Positions 24,101-34,307 are shown, numbered from the stretch's first letter. The stretch: DNA of 64,000 nt from Halichoerus grypus (GCF_964656455.1 NC_135719.1:8287163-8351162), one strand, 5' to 3'. The notes: generated by a model from the sequence alone, not told the origin. Numbers and translations are program-made.

Positions 24101-24934
24101 GCCGCAGCAACTTCTTCCTAGAAACATCGCCAAAGGCAAGGGAAGCAAGGGCAAAAATGAACTATTGGGACTTCATCAAGATAAAAAGCTTTTGCACAGC
24201 AAAAGAAACAGTCAACCGACAGAATGGGAGAAGATATTTGCAAATGACAAATCAGATAAAGGGCTAGTATCCAAAATCTATACAGAACTCATCAAACTCA
24301 ACACCCAAAGAACAAATGATCCAATCAAGAAATGGGCAGAAGACATGAACAGACATTTTTCCAAAGACATCCAAATGGCGAACAGACACATGAAAAAGTG
24401 CTCAATATCGCTCAGCATCAGGGAAATCCAAATCAAAACCTCAATGAGATACCACCTCACACCAGTCAGAATGGCAAAATTAACAAGTCAGGAAATGACA
24501 GATGTTGGCGGGGATGTGGAGAAAGGGGAACCCTCCTACACTGTTGGTGGGAATGCAAGCTGGTGCAGCCACTCTGGAAAACAGTATGGAGGTTCCTCAA
24601 AAAGTTGAAAATAGAGCTACCATATGATCCAGCAATTGCACTCCTGGGTATTTACCCCAAAGATACAAAAGTAGGGATCCGAAAGGGTACGTGCACCCCG
24701 ATGTTTATAGCAACAATGTCCACAATAGCCAAACTGTGGAAAGAGCCAAGATGTCCATCGAGAGATGAATGGATAAAGAAGGGGTGGTGTATATATACAA
24801 TGGAATATTATGCAGCCATCAAAAGGAATGAGATCTTGCCATTTGCAACGACATTGATGGAACTGGAGGGTATTATACTGAGCAAAATCAGTGAAACAGA
24901 GAAAGACATGTATCATATGACCTCACTGATATGA
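21142..24934 (+). pseudogene. L1 ORF2 (endonuclease / reverse transcriptase), multiply broken
   Basis: ORF2p nicks the target at TT/AAAA and copies RNA from the free 3' end. The order is normal. Endonuclease: [32 protein letters not shown] region: [46 protein letters not shown], and catalytic FADD at 23236-23247. C-terminal Cys motif: CWRGCG...HCWWEC at 24503-24556. Start is the ATG giving MALNSYLSIVTLNVNG. Stops: TAG at 21481 (codon 114, the Y of IYAPN), TAG at 22726 (codon 529, the Y of NYRPISL), TAG at 23113 (codon 658, the Q of the RQGCPLSP motif, beside an R-to-W change). Frame changes: near 23842 (about 2 nt lost), near 23900 (about 1 nt lost, restoring frame), near 24212 (small deletion after KETVN) and near 24475 (small deletion before KINKSG). 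End at TGA 24932-24934. Total length is about normal. Confidence 0.94.
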
Positions 24935-25383
24935 GGAATTCTTAATCTCAGGAAACAAACTGAGGGTTGCTGGAGTGGGGGGTTGGGTGGCAGGGATGGG
25001 GTGACTGGGTGATAGACACTGAGGAGGGTATGTGCTCTGGTAAGTGCTGTGAATTGTGCAAGACTGTTGAATCTCAGATCTGTACCTCTGAAACAAATAA
25101 TGCAATATATGTTAAGAAAAAAAAAAAAGAAGAAGATAGCAGGAGGGGAAGAATGAAGGGGGGAAAATCGGAGGGGTAGATGAACCATGAGAGACGATGG
25201 ACTCTGAAAAACAAACTCAGGGTTCTAGAGGGGAGGGGAGTGGGAGGATGGGTTAACCTGGTGATGGGTATTGAGGAGGGCACATTCTGCATGGAGCACT
25301 GGGTGTTATGCACAAACAATGAATCATGGAACACTACATCTAAAACTAATGATGTAATGTATGGGGATTAACATAACAATAAA
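24935..25383 (+). other. L1 3' UTR made of two related modules
   Basis: Module 1 (about 24950-25133) runs 'aaacaaactgagggttgctgg', G-rich tract, 'tgatagacactgaggagggt', 'ctctgaaacaaataatgcaa' and then an A-run. Module 2 (about 25185-25399) runs 'aaacaaactcagggttctag', G-rich tract, 'tgatgggtattgaggagggc', 'aaaactaatgatgtaatgta' and the terminal A-run. The G-rich, guanine-run segments are the usual L1 3' UTR polypurine feature. A purine-rich linker (25134-25180) joins them. Confidence 0.85.
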
Positions 25384-25399
25384 AAAATTTTAAAAAAAT
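25378..25399 (+). terminator. L1 polyadenylation signal and A-rich tail
   Basis: AATAAA at 25378-25383 directly precedes the A-rich end (with a ttt interruption) that abuts the right TSD. Confidence 0.8.
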
Positions 25400-25414
25400 G
25401 ATTATCTTCGCATA
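25400..25414 (+). repeat. Right TSD of the full-length L1
   Basis: gattatcttcgcata, identical to 18322-18336; marks the exact 3' limit of the insertion. Confidence 0.97.
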
Positions 25415-26374
25415 AAAATGGGTAATGTGAAATGAATCGTACAGAGTAGAAAAAACATATGTGGAATTCAAACGGGTTAGTAAAATTGGGTGTGTCCCTT
25501 AAATCGTAGAGACACCTTACTCTTTGCAATGGAAAACTTCAGAAACCTGAGCTTAAATACTCAGTTGTTGGGGTGACTCACTGAATGCGGCCGTGTTAGT
25601 GTTAAAATCAAAAGGGTTGAAATTTTAAATGACTCGGGAATTGTTTTGTCTTAAAGTGTGTCCAGGAAATGTGCATGGGAGCAAAACTTCTATTTAGCTT
25701 TGGTAAAGTCAAAAAGAGGACAGGGATTTTAAGCCATTTCTCACTGTGTGCGTGTGTCTGTGTGTGTTTTGTCTGAATGTGTTAAGTGAAACTAAGCTCA
25801 TTTGATAAAAAAGAAAATTTAAAGCCTAGAGAATCCTAAGCTGTGACTATTTCCTTCTGCTTTTTGCTAATGTGTAAACGTGGGTAGCTGAGGTAGTGAT
25901 CCAACAGGGCACAGTGCCAATCACTAGAGATCTTGATTATCTAATTTCTGGAAGATGTTGGGATAAAACATTTGCAGTTTTAAAGTCTCATTTTGCCACT
26001 AGAAAAATAATGGATAATAATACCTTGCCCTTTATAATTCTTTAGTTGCTTGTGGGGATCCAAGGAGATAGTATGTGGAAGGAACTCATAAACTTCATAA
26101 TTTTAAGACTGCATTTCTTAAAACTAGTTGACATTCAAGTGCCAGAAATAAAGAACCTTTAAAAAAGTAAGCACGAACTAATAATCAAAAAGTTAAAATA
26201 AAAGAGAGAAAGAATAAGAAAAAGAAAATCCTTTATGTCAACACTACCATTATGTAGGGTTCAATTTCATCAATTGTGCCATCATTTACTTGGTTTGTAA
26301 GTCAATATCTAAACAATATGTACATATTATATTTGATTGATATGACTTGAGCTTTTTTTAATATATAAAAGTTT
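25415..26374. other. Unassigned sequence
   Basis: No gene or clear repeat. A short imperfect GT run lies near 25745-25770. Confidence 0.45.
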
Positions 26375-26465
26375 ATTCTCTCTCTTCCTCTCTCTCTCTT
26401 CCTCTTTCTCTGTTCCTCTCTCCCTCTCTCTTCCTTCCTTCTCTCTGTCTCTCTCTCTCTCTTTT
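26375..26465 (+). repeat. CT-rich polypyrimidine tract
   Basis: About 90 bp of interrupted (TC)n with cctt units. The minus-strand frame at 26327-26509 is just its RE-rich translation. Confidence 0.9.
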
Positions 26466-26479
26466 ACTTGGAGAAAAAA

Positions 26480-27409
26480 ACAAGTCCTTCTTTCTGCCAT
26501 GTTTTTCATTTTCTGGATTTGGCCTTATGGTGTCATTAAGCATGTTCTACTTTCCTCTGTAAATGCTGAGCCATGATGGAGACTCAATCAAGCCATTTCG
26601 TGTTTGATTTTTTTTTTTCATCTTCATAAATACTTGTCTACACTTTATAACTTCAAGAGTCACTTCATATCTTGTTATGTCTCCTTTTTGATGTTAAGTT
26701 TCATCCATCTGTTTTTAAGTTCTCCATTATCTTTTGACCTACTAGGTTTAGCAGTCATTGAGGATCATTGTCCAGACATCTTATTACATTAAGGGGTGGG
26801 AAAAGAGCTGTGGGAATCTTCTATAAAGAACTTCACTCTTCTACTTTTAATGATCTTAGGACATAATTGGTATGGGAAAGGCAAGATGAATGATTGTTTT
26901 TCCCCTCCTACCTTTTCCCCCCGCTTCTACCAGTTTTTAGAAAAATGGGTTTATGCCTTGACAGTTTCCTAAAGTGATTAGTGAGATTGATTTTTGTGTC
27001 ATTATGAAATCAAAGATGATGAGTTCTAATCTATTATCCCTAGGTTTCCTTTTGATACTCTAACTGTTCCTTTTTTTATCAGTGAAATCCTGGTCACATT
27101 GGTGTTGATGACCTTATTGTCATAGCTCCAGTAGGCACTGATAGCTTTTATATTTTCTGGTCAATATATATTATGCTTCTTTGTACATTTCCTGTTTCAG
27201 ATCTGGAATCAGTCATTTCACCAAGATTTATTGGTTCCTTTTAGTGTGAAATAGTATTTGGAGTTAACAATTTTGAGCCCAAAAGTTATTATTGCTATTG
27301 GGTATTGCTGTCAGTTGTAGACCATTTCAGTACACAAAACTAGGATATAGCTACTTCTTCTAAATATAAAATGCATCATATATTTATAAAATAATTCTAA
27401 TTCACATTT
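26480..27409 (-). mobile_element. Probable old L1 3' UTR, antisense
   Basis: The block near 27190-27260 ('tctggaatcagtcatttcacc', 'ttggttccttttagtgtga', 'atagtatttgga') parallels the antisense L1M 3' UTR at 50310-50345. Borders are uncertain. Confidence 0.5.
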
Positions 27410-27421
27410 AAGATAAAGGGT

Positions 27422-27775
27422 GTAAGACTGTTGAATCACAGACCTGTACCTCTGAAACAAATAATACATTATATGTTAAAAAAAAAAAAAAAAAAAGAAG
27501 CAGAAAAAGAAGATAGCAGGCAGGAAGGGAAGAATGAAGGGGGGGAATCAGAGGGGGAGATGAACCATGAGAGAAGATGGACTCTGAGAAACAAACTGAG
27601 GGTTCTAGAGGGGAGGAGGGTGAGATGGGTTAGCCTGGTGATGGGTATTAAAGAGCCCACGTACTGAATGGAGCACTGGGTGTTATACACAAACAATCAT
27701 GGAACACTACATCAAAAACTAATGATGTAATGTATGGTGATTAACATAACATAATAAAAAAAATTAAAAACAAAA
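27422..27775 (+). mobile_element. 5'-truncated young L1 3' end
   Basis: It starts 'gtaagactgttgaatcacag' within module 1 of the L1 3' UTR, crosses the internal A-run (27478-27496) and purine linker, and continues through module 2 to 'aacataacataataaaa'. A 12-bp TSD, aagataaagggt, lies at 27410-27421 and 27776-27787. The frames at 27431-27667 (+) and 27469-27696 (-) are repeat translation. Confidence 0.93.
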
Positions 27776-27787
27776 AAGATAAAGGGT

Positions 27788-28249
27788 ATTTACTTAATTT
27801 TGTTTTTTCTTTTCTTTTTCTTTTGCATTAAAAATCTTAGTCTGGAAAAAATTTTAGGTAATTTGTTCTTTTTACTGTAATATCATATGTACGTATGCAT
27901 ATGTACGTTAACAAAAACAACACTATCACTAACAACATGAGTACTAAGTATTAGTTATGGTTTTGTTTGATTGCAGTTCTTTTTGTCCTTATAATGCATC
28001 CCACAAAGCCTGTGGAGTCAAGTAGTATTTTTTTAAGCCACCAACAGTTAGAATCTTGTTTTATTTTACTTTTAATAGTTAGGTATCACTTCTTTTTCAT
28101 TTTGATTTAATTTTGTTTTATAATTATGAAGTCATTTGTACATTTCCAAAGACAAAATTGCTTAACAAGCTAGAGTTAGAGAAATTTAGCCTTTATTCTA
28201 CCCCTTCTTCCATATATGACTATTATTAATAGGAGATCTTTATCAATAC
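27788..28249. other. Unassigned AT-rich sequence
   Basis: No gene or recognisable repeat. Confidence 0.4.
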
Positions 28250-28915
28250 TATTTATACCTGTACTAGTAGACTAGATGCAGCTGAAGAAAGCATTACTGA
28301 ATTAGAAAAACAAAATCCAAAGGAATTACCCAAATGTAGCACAGAGATGGTAGATATGAAAAGAGAAGAATATTCATATCCTTAAATGCAAATTTTAGAG
28401 AACAAGAAAAAATAAGAAATAATGAACTAAGAATTCTATTCAGCTAGCAAAGAAAAAAAAAGAGTAAACACAAAGAAAATAATAAAAGGAACAGTATAAT
28501 AAAAGTTAAAAAGCAGAAATTAATGAAATAGAACGCAAATGAGCAGTTGAGATAATTAGCAGGAGCAACAGCTGTTAAAAAGAAAAAAAAGAATAAAATA
28601 CTTATTGGAAAACAAGGAAAGTGTGCGAAGTGGTCACAGGGCAGGGGTATGTTGTGTTAGCTATGTACTAAGACAATAAAATGTTATGTGGTATTCTTGA
28701 TGGATTCCTGGAACTTGCAAAGGATATTAGGAGAAAACAAGTGAAATCCAAACAAAATGTTTCTTAGTTGTGACAAATGTACCATGGTAATGATACAGGA
28801 AACTGGGTGAGGAGTATATGTGAACTTGCACTATATATGAAACTTCTCTGTAAATCTGAAACTATTCTAAAATTAAAGTTTATTTAAAAATAATTATTAG
28901 ACTGAAAAAAAAAAT
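28250..28915 (+). mobile_element. Old L1/HAL1-type fragment, sense
   Basis: The first part resembles L1 ORF1 ('gcagctgaagaaagcattactgaattag', 'agcacagagatgg'), followed by an ORF2-like piece ('cagaaattaatgaaatagaacg'). Then comes an L1M 3' end: 'tgacaaatgtaccatggtaatg', 'gaaactgggtgaggagtatatg', 'ctgtaaatctgaaactattctaaaatt'. ORF1 material followed closely by a 3' UTR suggests HAL1 or an internally deleted L1M. Confidence 0.65.
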
Positions 28916-29149
28916 TCTTGTAGGATAGATGTATTGGATCTCCCCAAGACTACTCCTGTGCTAGGAGATTCTCTGGAAAGAAACAGTGTATTCTGAGATA
29001 CTGAGAGTTATTACAGGGATGTAGTAAGGACATACCTAGATCATAAAGGAAAAATACAAAAGTGCAGACTTCTTTATGCTCTCTCCCTTCCACACACAGC
29101 TCACTCTTGTCTCAATTTTAGAACAAAAATGTAGAAACATGTGTGCAAT

Positions 29150-29400
29150 GCTTATGCCCAGAGAAGCCTACTCAGCACCCAAGCTTTTTATTGGGATTTG
29201 GTTATATAGACAGACTAGTACATGCCAAAGTTCCAGACTCTCAAAAGGAAGTTATGTATTAATCACAAACCATATGGATTGCTCTGTCTAGATGCAGAGA
29301 ACCACCTTTTTCAGTTAGGGAAAGCTTCATTTCACTGTAGAGAACTGTTTACCAGCCAAGTTCCCAGACGGTAGCCAAGGGTCAAACTTAAGGAGATAAT
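29150..29400 (-). mobile_element. Old endogenous-retrovirus LTR fragment, antisense
   Basis: 'ctttttattgggattt', 'gtacatgccaaagttccagactctc' and 'agttcccagacggtagccaaggg' align in order with 57580-57760 ('gtttttattggggtc', 'cacatatcaaagttttagtctcc', 'agttcccagacaccagccaagg'). Same LTR family; family name not assigned. Confidence 0.6.
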
Positions 29401-29439
29401 TCTTTTTTTGTTTGTTCGTTTGGGTTTTTTGGTTGTTTT

Positions 29440-29510
29440 GTTTTGTTTTGTTTTAGAGAGTGAGCATGCAAGCAGGCTGGGGGGGGGGAGGGCAGTTGAG
29501 TTGGGGGAAG
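29440..29510 (-). mobile_element. Possible truncated CAN-SINE tail
   Basis: 'ttttagagagtgagcatgcaagcaggctgg' plus a G-run and 'gagggcag' resembles the 3' part of an antisense CAN-SINE, preceded by T-rich (gtttt)n. No head is present. Confidence 0.35.
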
Positions 29511-29789
29511 GACCTCTTTCCACTAAAAGAAACAATAGAGACATTCAAAAGACAGGCTACAGTGTAATGAGAAGACAAAGAGTTAAACAAACAAACAAAA
29601 CAAGGTTAAACTCTTCTCCCTTTGCCCAGGTCTGTGGATTGGTGATTTGTAGTGTGAGTTGAGGGGCTCCTGGTATCCAAGGTAGCTGAGCACAGCTGGG
29701 CCAACGCTAGAGTTGGCAAGGCCCACAGTGGGTCCCCAAAAGGATGGAAGTAGAAGATAGACCTGAAGCTTCATCTCCCCCCGCTCAAT
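29511..29789. other. Unassigned sequence
   Basis: No gene or repeat recognised. Confidence 0.4.
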
Positions 29790-30457
29790 CTTTAACTCCC
29801 TTTACCTCTTCACCCTGACGACTCCCAGATTTGTATTCTTCAGATTCAACCTCTTCCCTGAACTTCAGACTCATTAATTCAACTACCAACTGCACTTATG
29901 TATGTTACAGTCTTCTGAAACCAAACGTCCAAAATAGGAGGTCCTTCCTAAATCCACTTCTCCCAAAGACTTCTCCATGTAATTAAATGGCACCACCCTT
30001 ACCCCAGTTACAGAGTCCAAAAATCTGATCATCTTCCTTGGTTTCTCTTTTCTCTGACGTCTTTTATATAATCCATTTAGCAAGTCCTGACACAGCTATG
30101 TTAGAATTATACTACAAACTCAATCACTTCTTACCAAATCTATGGCTAACACATAAGCCAACCCCAATCATGTCTCCCCTAGCTAGACTACCACAGAAGA
30201 CCTTTAATGGAGTTCCTGCTTCTGTACTTCCACACATTGTCCTGTGTCCCCAACAGTGAGGTCTCCAGGCAGAGCAGCCAGAGGGATCCTTCTTAGCAAG
30301 AAGATCAGATTGCCTCAGTTTCTGCTCAAAAGTGTTCCAATGACTTACCACCAGGTATTTAATAGACTGAAAAACCTTTAGCAGGGCCTACAAGGTTCTA
30401 CATGGTCTGGCCCTGCTTACTGCTTGGACTTCACCTTGACACAACTGCCCCTCACTC
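29790..30457 (+). mobile_element. L2 fragment, sense
   Basis: 'cagcagccagagggatcctt'-type text (30268 on), 'ctgctcaaaagtgttccaatgact' and 'gcctacaaggttctacatggtctggccctg' are the recognisable 3' ORF region of LINE-2. The earlier part (from about 29800) fits the upstream C/T-rich region. The SINE at 30458 ends the visible part. Confidence 0.75.
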
Positions 30458-30632
30458 TTTTTTTTTTTGGAGAGAGGGTGGGGAGGGGCAGAGGGAGAGA
30501 AAGAATCTTAAGCAGACTCCACACCCAGAGTGGAGCCTAAGGCAGGGCTCAATCTCAAGACTATGACCCTGAGCCTGAAATCAAGAGTCTGACGCTTAAC
30601 CCCTTAACCGATTGAACCACCCAGAAGCCCCA
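30458..30632 (-). mobile_element. CAN-SINE, antisense
   Basis: T-run, GA-rich part, 'agcagactccacacccagagtgg', 'gagtctgacgcttaacc' and head complement 'gattgaaccacccagaagcccc'. I could not find clear TSDs, and divergence is moderate. Confidence 0.85.
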
Positions 30633-30699
30633 TAAGGAGCTATTTCTAAAGATAGCCGGGTCAGGCTTCCCACATGAATTCTTTTCTGCACAGAAGGAC

Positions 30700-30880
30700 A
30701 GAAGTATTTTTTTTAATATAGATAAGTATATAGATAAATAGATAAAGACACAGAGAGAGATAATGTATATATAAAGTCTATGTAAATATAAATTATACAT
30801 AAATTTATATTTATATAAATATAAAGTATTTCTATATTTATATAAAACTAGCTTCCTCAATATTTTATATATGTAATAAC
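30700..30880. repeat. AT-rich low-complexity stretch
   Basis: Runs of atag and tata/ttta units. The 124-codon minus-strand frame at 30561-30935 consists of this plus SINE and is not a gene. Confidence 0.75.
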
Positions 30881-30884
30881 TCAT

Positions 30885-31215
30885 TTTATATGTCAACCTG
30901 GCTAGACCATGGTGCCCAGTTATTTGGTCAAACACCAGTGAGATGTTGCATGAAGGTTACTTTTAAAGATGTGATTAACATCTAAATCAGTACCATCCAT
31001 AATTAATCTCCATAATGTGAGTGGATCTCATCCAATCTGTTGGAGGCTCCAAGAGAGAAGACAGAGCTCCCTGGAAGAGACATGACTTCTGTCTGCAGTC
31101 TTCAGACTCATGATTGCATCATCAACTCTTGCCAGTCTCCAGACTCTGAGCCTGCCCTATAGATTTTGGACTGCCCAGTCTCTATGACTGTGTGAACCAA
31201 TCCTTAGAATAAACC
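30885..31215 (+). mobile_element. Probable old LTR-type repeat
   Basis: 'gtcaacctggctagaccatggtgcccagttatttggtcaaacacc', 'gatgtgattaacatc', 'ggatctcatccaatc' and 'cttagaataaaccaatctctct' (AATAAA included) form a repeat I have seen as an interspersed mammalian element, probably a solo LTR. Class uncertain. Confidence 0.5.
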
Positions 31216-31360
31216 AATCTCTCTGTCTCTTCCTCTCTCTCTCATTGTCTCTCTCAGTCTCTGCTTTATCTTTCTCTCTATATATAATATATACATTTAT
31301 ACTATATTACAACATATATTATATAATATTATAACATATTACATATTATATATATAAATT
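31216..31360 (+). repeat. (CT)n followed by AT-rich tract
   Basis: Interrupted ct repeat (31216-31280) running into tatata-rich DNA. Confidence 0.85.
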
Positions 31361-31399
31361 CTTATCCTATTTTTTTCTAGTTTCTTGCTACTCTATTTT

Positions 31400-31580
31400 G
31401 TGCAGACATCATAGCTTATTTTACCAGTCCCTATAATGGCCATTTGGGTAAGTAGTTTTCAATTGTTAGACATATCAAAGTGCTGCAATAAATAACTGTG
31501 CATTCTATATTTCGTATTCTTGTCAGTGTATTTCAGGAGTAGATTCCTAGAAATGAAATTACTGGGTCATAGGACTTTCC
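31400..31580 (-). mobile_element. Old L1 ORF2/3' fragment, antisense
   Basis: 'accagtccctataatggccatttgggtaag', 'gtgctgcaataaata' and 'gattcctagaaatgaaattactgggtcat' are reverse-complement L1M. Confidence 0.75.
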
Positions 31581-33062
31581 TCAGTATTTACTAAGCACTT
31601 TAAAAAATCACTTTAATGAATGCCCCTCAGTTACCTCTACTTGGGTATAACGTATCCTTTAAGGCATCCTTTGAATCTGAAAAAAAGAACCATTTTGTAT
31701 ATTTTAAATGTGTCATTGTACATTTTAAGGGTTCAGCTGTGGAAATGGGAGAACAAGAAATCACAGGTATGTTGCATCCCAAAGGGCAGAGATTAGTTAA
31801 GGTAGAGATGTGAAGGACAAGGTTTGAAATAGAAGGAATGCATATAAAGAAGCAATAAAAATGTGGGTTCTAGTTCAACTGGAGGAAGCCATGTAGGTCT
31901 GTGAAGAGAAATCCCACTTCCTGAGGAGATGAGCCTAGGAGAAGTTAAGATGAGGGATAGTTTAAAACAAATGCTCTGAAAACAACAACAAAATTATCTT
32001 CTACTTCCAATTAACGTGTGGATTGAAAACAACCCAAATTGTCTGTGGCCAGGGTAACTAAAATATAATTGGATTTTTGATATCCTATATTTTTTGTGCT
32101 AATTTATTTAACAAGGAGTTGATTATACTAAGAAGTGTGGGAGTGAGTAATGTGCCCCTGGGTGCCCTGATGACTTCAGGAAGAGGAGACAGAATGTGAA
32201 GAACCTGAGTCTTTGTGGGAATAACCAGGGGAGAGTTTAGGGAAGGAAATATGTGTAAACTGGTCTCTCTTGGGCCCTTGTACTGGCTAGATGTTCAGGA
32301 AGATGAGAATATAGTTCAGGAATATTTTGTGGGTAAGGCACAGGACAGTGCCTAATCTGAAACTATGTAGAAAAGTGTTTAAAGTTGCAACATTGAGGAA
32401 GATTCAGAGATCCTGTACTTTCTTACGGACTCAAATGAGGAGTTCAAATGTCACCAAAGTTAAGGACCAGGTCTGTTTTTGTTCACTAATATGTATTCAG
32501 TGCCTGAGACACAGTATGCATTCAATGGAAATGTTTAAAAATGAATGAACAAGTAATGAATTAATGTTAAAAATACACAAGAAAATATAATTAGACTTCC
32601 TAATAAAAGCACGATCCTTAGGTATCTCACAGACTTGGCACACATTAGGATCCCAATAAACATTCTGTGGATGCATATTTACCCCCACCTCCATCTTCTT
32701 CCAAGGACCTAATTATTCCAGAATGAATCCGTTGGGCTCATTTAACTCAGTCTGGTTGACCATTTGTTTTATAAGGGCCAACACACTTCATCCTTTGGTC
32801 TTTTTTACTCCCAAGATTGGAAGCATTTGGGGGCACAGTTTTTCCCTTTTTGGGTCCCATTTTTTTTTTCTTCTTCCAGTTGCTTTTAAGAACAAACACA
32901 GATAGAGAGTCCTTTAGCCTTGGGGCTTCATTTTCTAATCAGTATGAGGAATTGGAGAAACAAAATAACAAAGGCAGGCTGTTGGAAATGTTGTTCAGCT
33001 TCTTAAGAGTTTTTCCAGTCTTGGTTCCTGTACTCTTTCTATTCCCTTTCTCAGATGGTATC
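31581..33062. other. Unassigned sequence with a short L2/MIR tail
   Basis: Only 32485-32560 ('tattcagtgcctgagacacag', 'aatggaaatg', 'aaaatgaatgaac') is recognisable, as an L2/MIR 3' end. No gene. Confidence 0.45.
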
Positions 33063-33240
33063 TGCTATGGGCTGAATAATTGAGTCCTCCCAGAATTCAT
33101 ACCTTGAAGCCCTAATACCCAATGCGATGGTATTTGGAAATTAGGCCTTTAAGAAGTTATTAGCATTAAATGAGATCCTGAGGGTGAGGCTTTCTTGATG
33201 GGCTTAATACCCTTATAAAAAGAGAAAGAGGCTTCTTTGC
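33063..33240 (+). mobile_element. MLT1-type LTR fragment (MaLR), sense
   Basis: 'gggctgaataattgagtcctcccagaattcat', 'gaagccctaatacccaatgcgatggtatttgg', 'gggtgaggctttcttgatgggc' and 'cccttataaaaagag' are the start of an MLT1/MST-type LTR. Confidence 0.85.
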
Positions 33241-33439
33241 ACTCAGGGCCTTATGGGTTTTGTTTGTTTGTTAGGGTTTGTTGTGTTTTTTTGCCATCCT
33301 CCTTTCTATCACAGGATGCTTGCACATGCTATTCCTTTTTATATTGAAATTCTTTCCATGTTCTCTTGAGGTAATTAACTCAGGACTTCACTGCCTTGCT
33401 TCTTGGAGATGAAGCGATTTAATGTGAATCAGAATTTTA

Positions 33440-33840
33440 TGTATTAAGGCAACAATGATCATTACAGCACTATTTTACATAGTGAAAAATTGAAAACATA
33501 AATATGCACTAATATTGGGATAATTAAAGAACTTACAGGATAACCTATGTTGGAATATTATGCATTCATTTAAAACATACTTAAAAATTCATATAAAATT
33601 AAATTAAATAATAGTGCACAATTATATGGGATGAATTAAATGAAATTCTAATTCTCTAAAAATCAAATCTGTGTGTTTGTGCACGCGTTAGTATATATAT
33701 ATGCACACAGAAAAAGCCACCACTTGTGTTCACAAATATGTAAACAGTAACATCATGGAGGTGAAATCATAGTTGATTTTTTAAATTTTTTTATTTCCAC
33801 ATTTTGATTTTCTATATTTTGCACATTCACTATGGTGTTG
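33440..33840 (+). mobile_element. Old L1 3' fragment, sense
   Basis: 'attacagcactattttacatagtgaaaaattg', 'ggaatattatgcattcattt' and 'gatttttatt'-type ending ('attttgattttctatattttgc') fit a diverged L1M 3' region. Confidence 0.6.
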
Positions 33841-33857
33841 TTAGAGTCTTTTTTCTT

Positions 33858-33914
33858 TTAAAGACTTATTTATTTATTTTTGGGGGGATGGTCAGAGGGA
33901 GAAGGCAAGAGTCT
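33858..33914 (-). mobile_element. Truncated CAN-SINE piece, antisense
   Basis: 'aaagacttatttatttattt' followed by a G-run and 'cagagggagaaggcaagagtct'; the head is missing. Confidence 0.5.
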
Positions 33915-33916
33915 GT

Positions 33917-34307
33917 TTTTTAAAGATTTTATTTATTTACTGGGGCGCCTGGGTGGCTCAGTCGGTTAAGCGTCTGCCTTCGGCTCAGGTCATGATCCTA
34001 GGGTCCTGGGATTGAGCCCCGCATCAGGCTCCCTGCTCCGCGGGGAGCCTGCTTCTCCCTCTGCCTCTGCCTGCAGCTCTCTCTGCTTGTGCTCTCTCTC
34101 TGACAAGTAAATAAATAAAACATTTTTTATTTATTTACTTGTCAGAGAGAGAGAGAGAACACAAGTGGGGGAGTGGCAGGGAGGGAGAAGCAGATTCTCC
34201 GCTGAGCAAGGAGCCCAATGTGGGACTCGATCCTGGGGTCCTGGGATCATGACCTGAGCCAAAATCAAGAGTGGGATGCTTAACCAACTGAGCCACCTGG
34301 GTGCCCC
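33917..34307 (-). mobile_element. CAN-SINE, antisense, split by a second SINE
   Basis: The left piece is 33917-33941 ('ttttttaaagattttatttatttact'); the right piece runs 34125-34307 and ends in the head complement 'ctgagccacctgggtgcccc'. The split is explained by the sense SINE at 33942-34124. Confidence 0.88.
33942..34124 (+). mobile_element. CAN-SINE, sense, nested in an antisense SINE
   Basis: Head 'ggggcgcctgggtggctcag', middle 'ccctgctccgcggggagcctgc', tail 'gacaagtaaataaataaaaca'. Its TSD, ttttatttatttact, lies at 33927-33941 and 34125-34139 and is part of the older SINE's A-tail complement. Confidence 0.95.

Larger units (their letters stand above)
18337..25399 (+). mobile_element. 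Full-length L1 (LINE-1), 7,063 bp, inactive
   Basis: An autonomous non-LTR retrotransposon with all parts in order: CpG-rich 5' UTR (18337 to about 19370), T-rich 5' UTR with a tandem duplication (to 20163), ORF1 (20164-21060), an 81-bp spacer, ORF2 (21142-24934), 3' UTR (24935 to about 25383) and an A-rich tail. It is bounded by a perfect 15-bp TSD, proving insertion by target-primed reverse transcription as one unit. Its first bases ('gtgggggcggagcaagatgg') match the usual L1 5' end, so the copy is not 5' truncated. Both ORFs are broken, so it cannot move by itself. The 3' end matches the short tails at 13040, 27422 and 39733, so this family was active repeatedly in this lineage. Confidence 0.97.

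Noticed and set aside
23682..24608. 308-codon frame as a separate protein
   Set aside because: Its first half is an out-of-frame reading of ORF2. Its second half is true ORF2 C-terminal sequence reached by a frame change.
30561..30935. 124-codon minus-strand frame
   Set aside because: It is made of AT-rich low-complexity DNA (Y/L/I-rich translation) joined to an antisense SINE.
33858..34307. A novel palindromic mobile element
   Set aside because: Both arms are ordinary CAN-SINEs, and the inner one has its own TSD, so nesting explains the structure.
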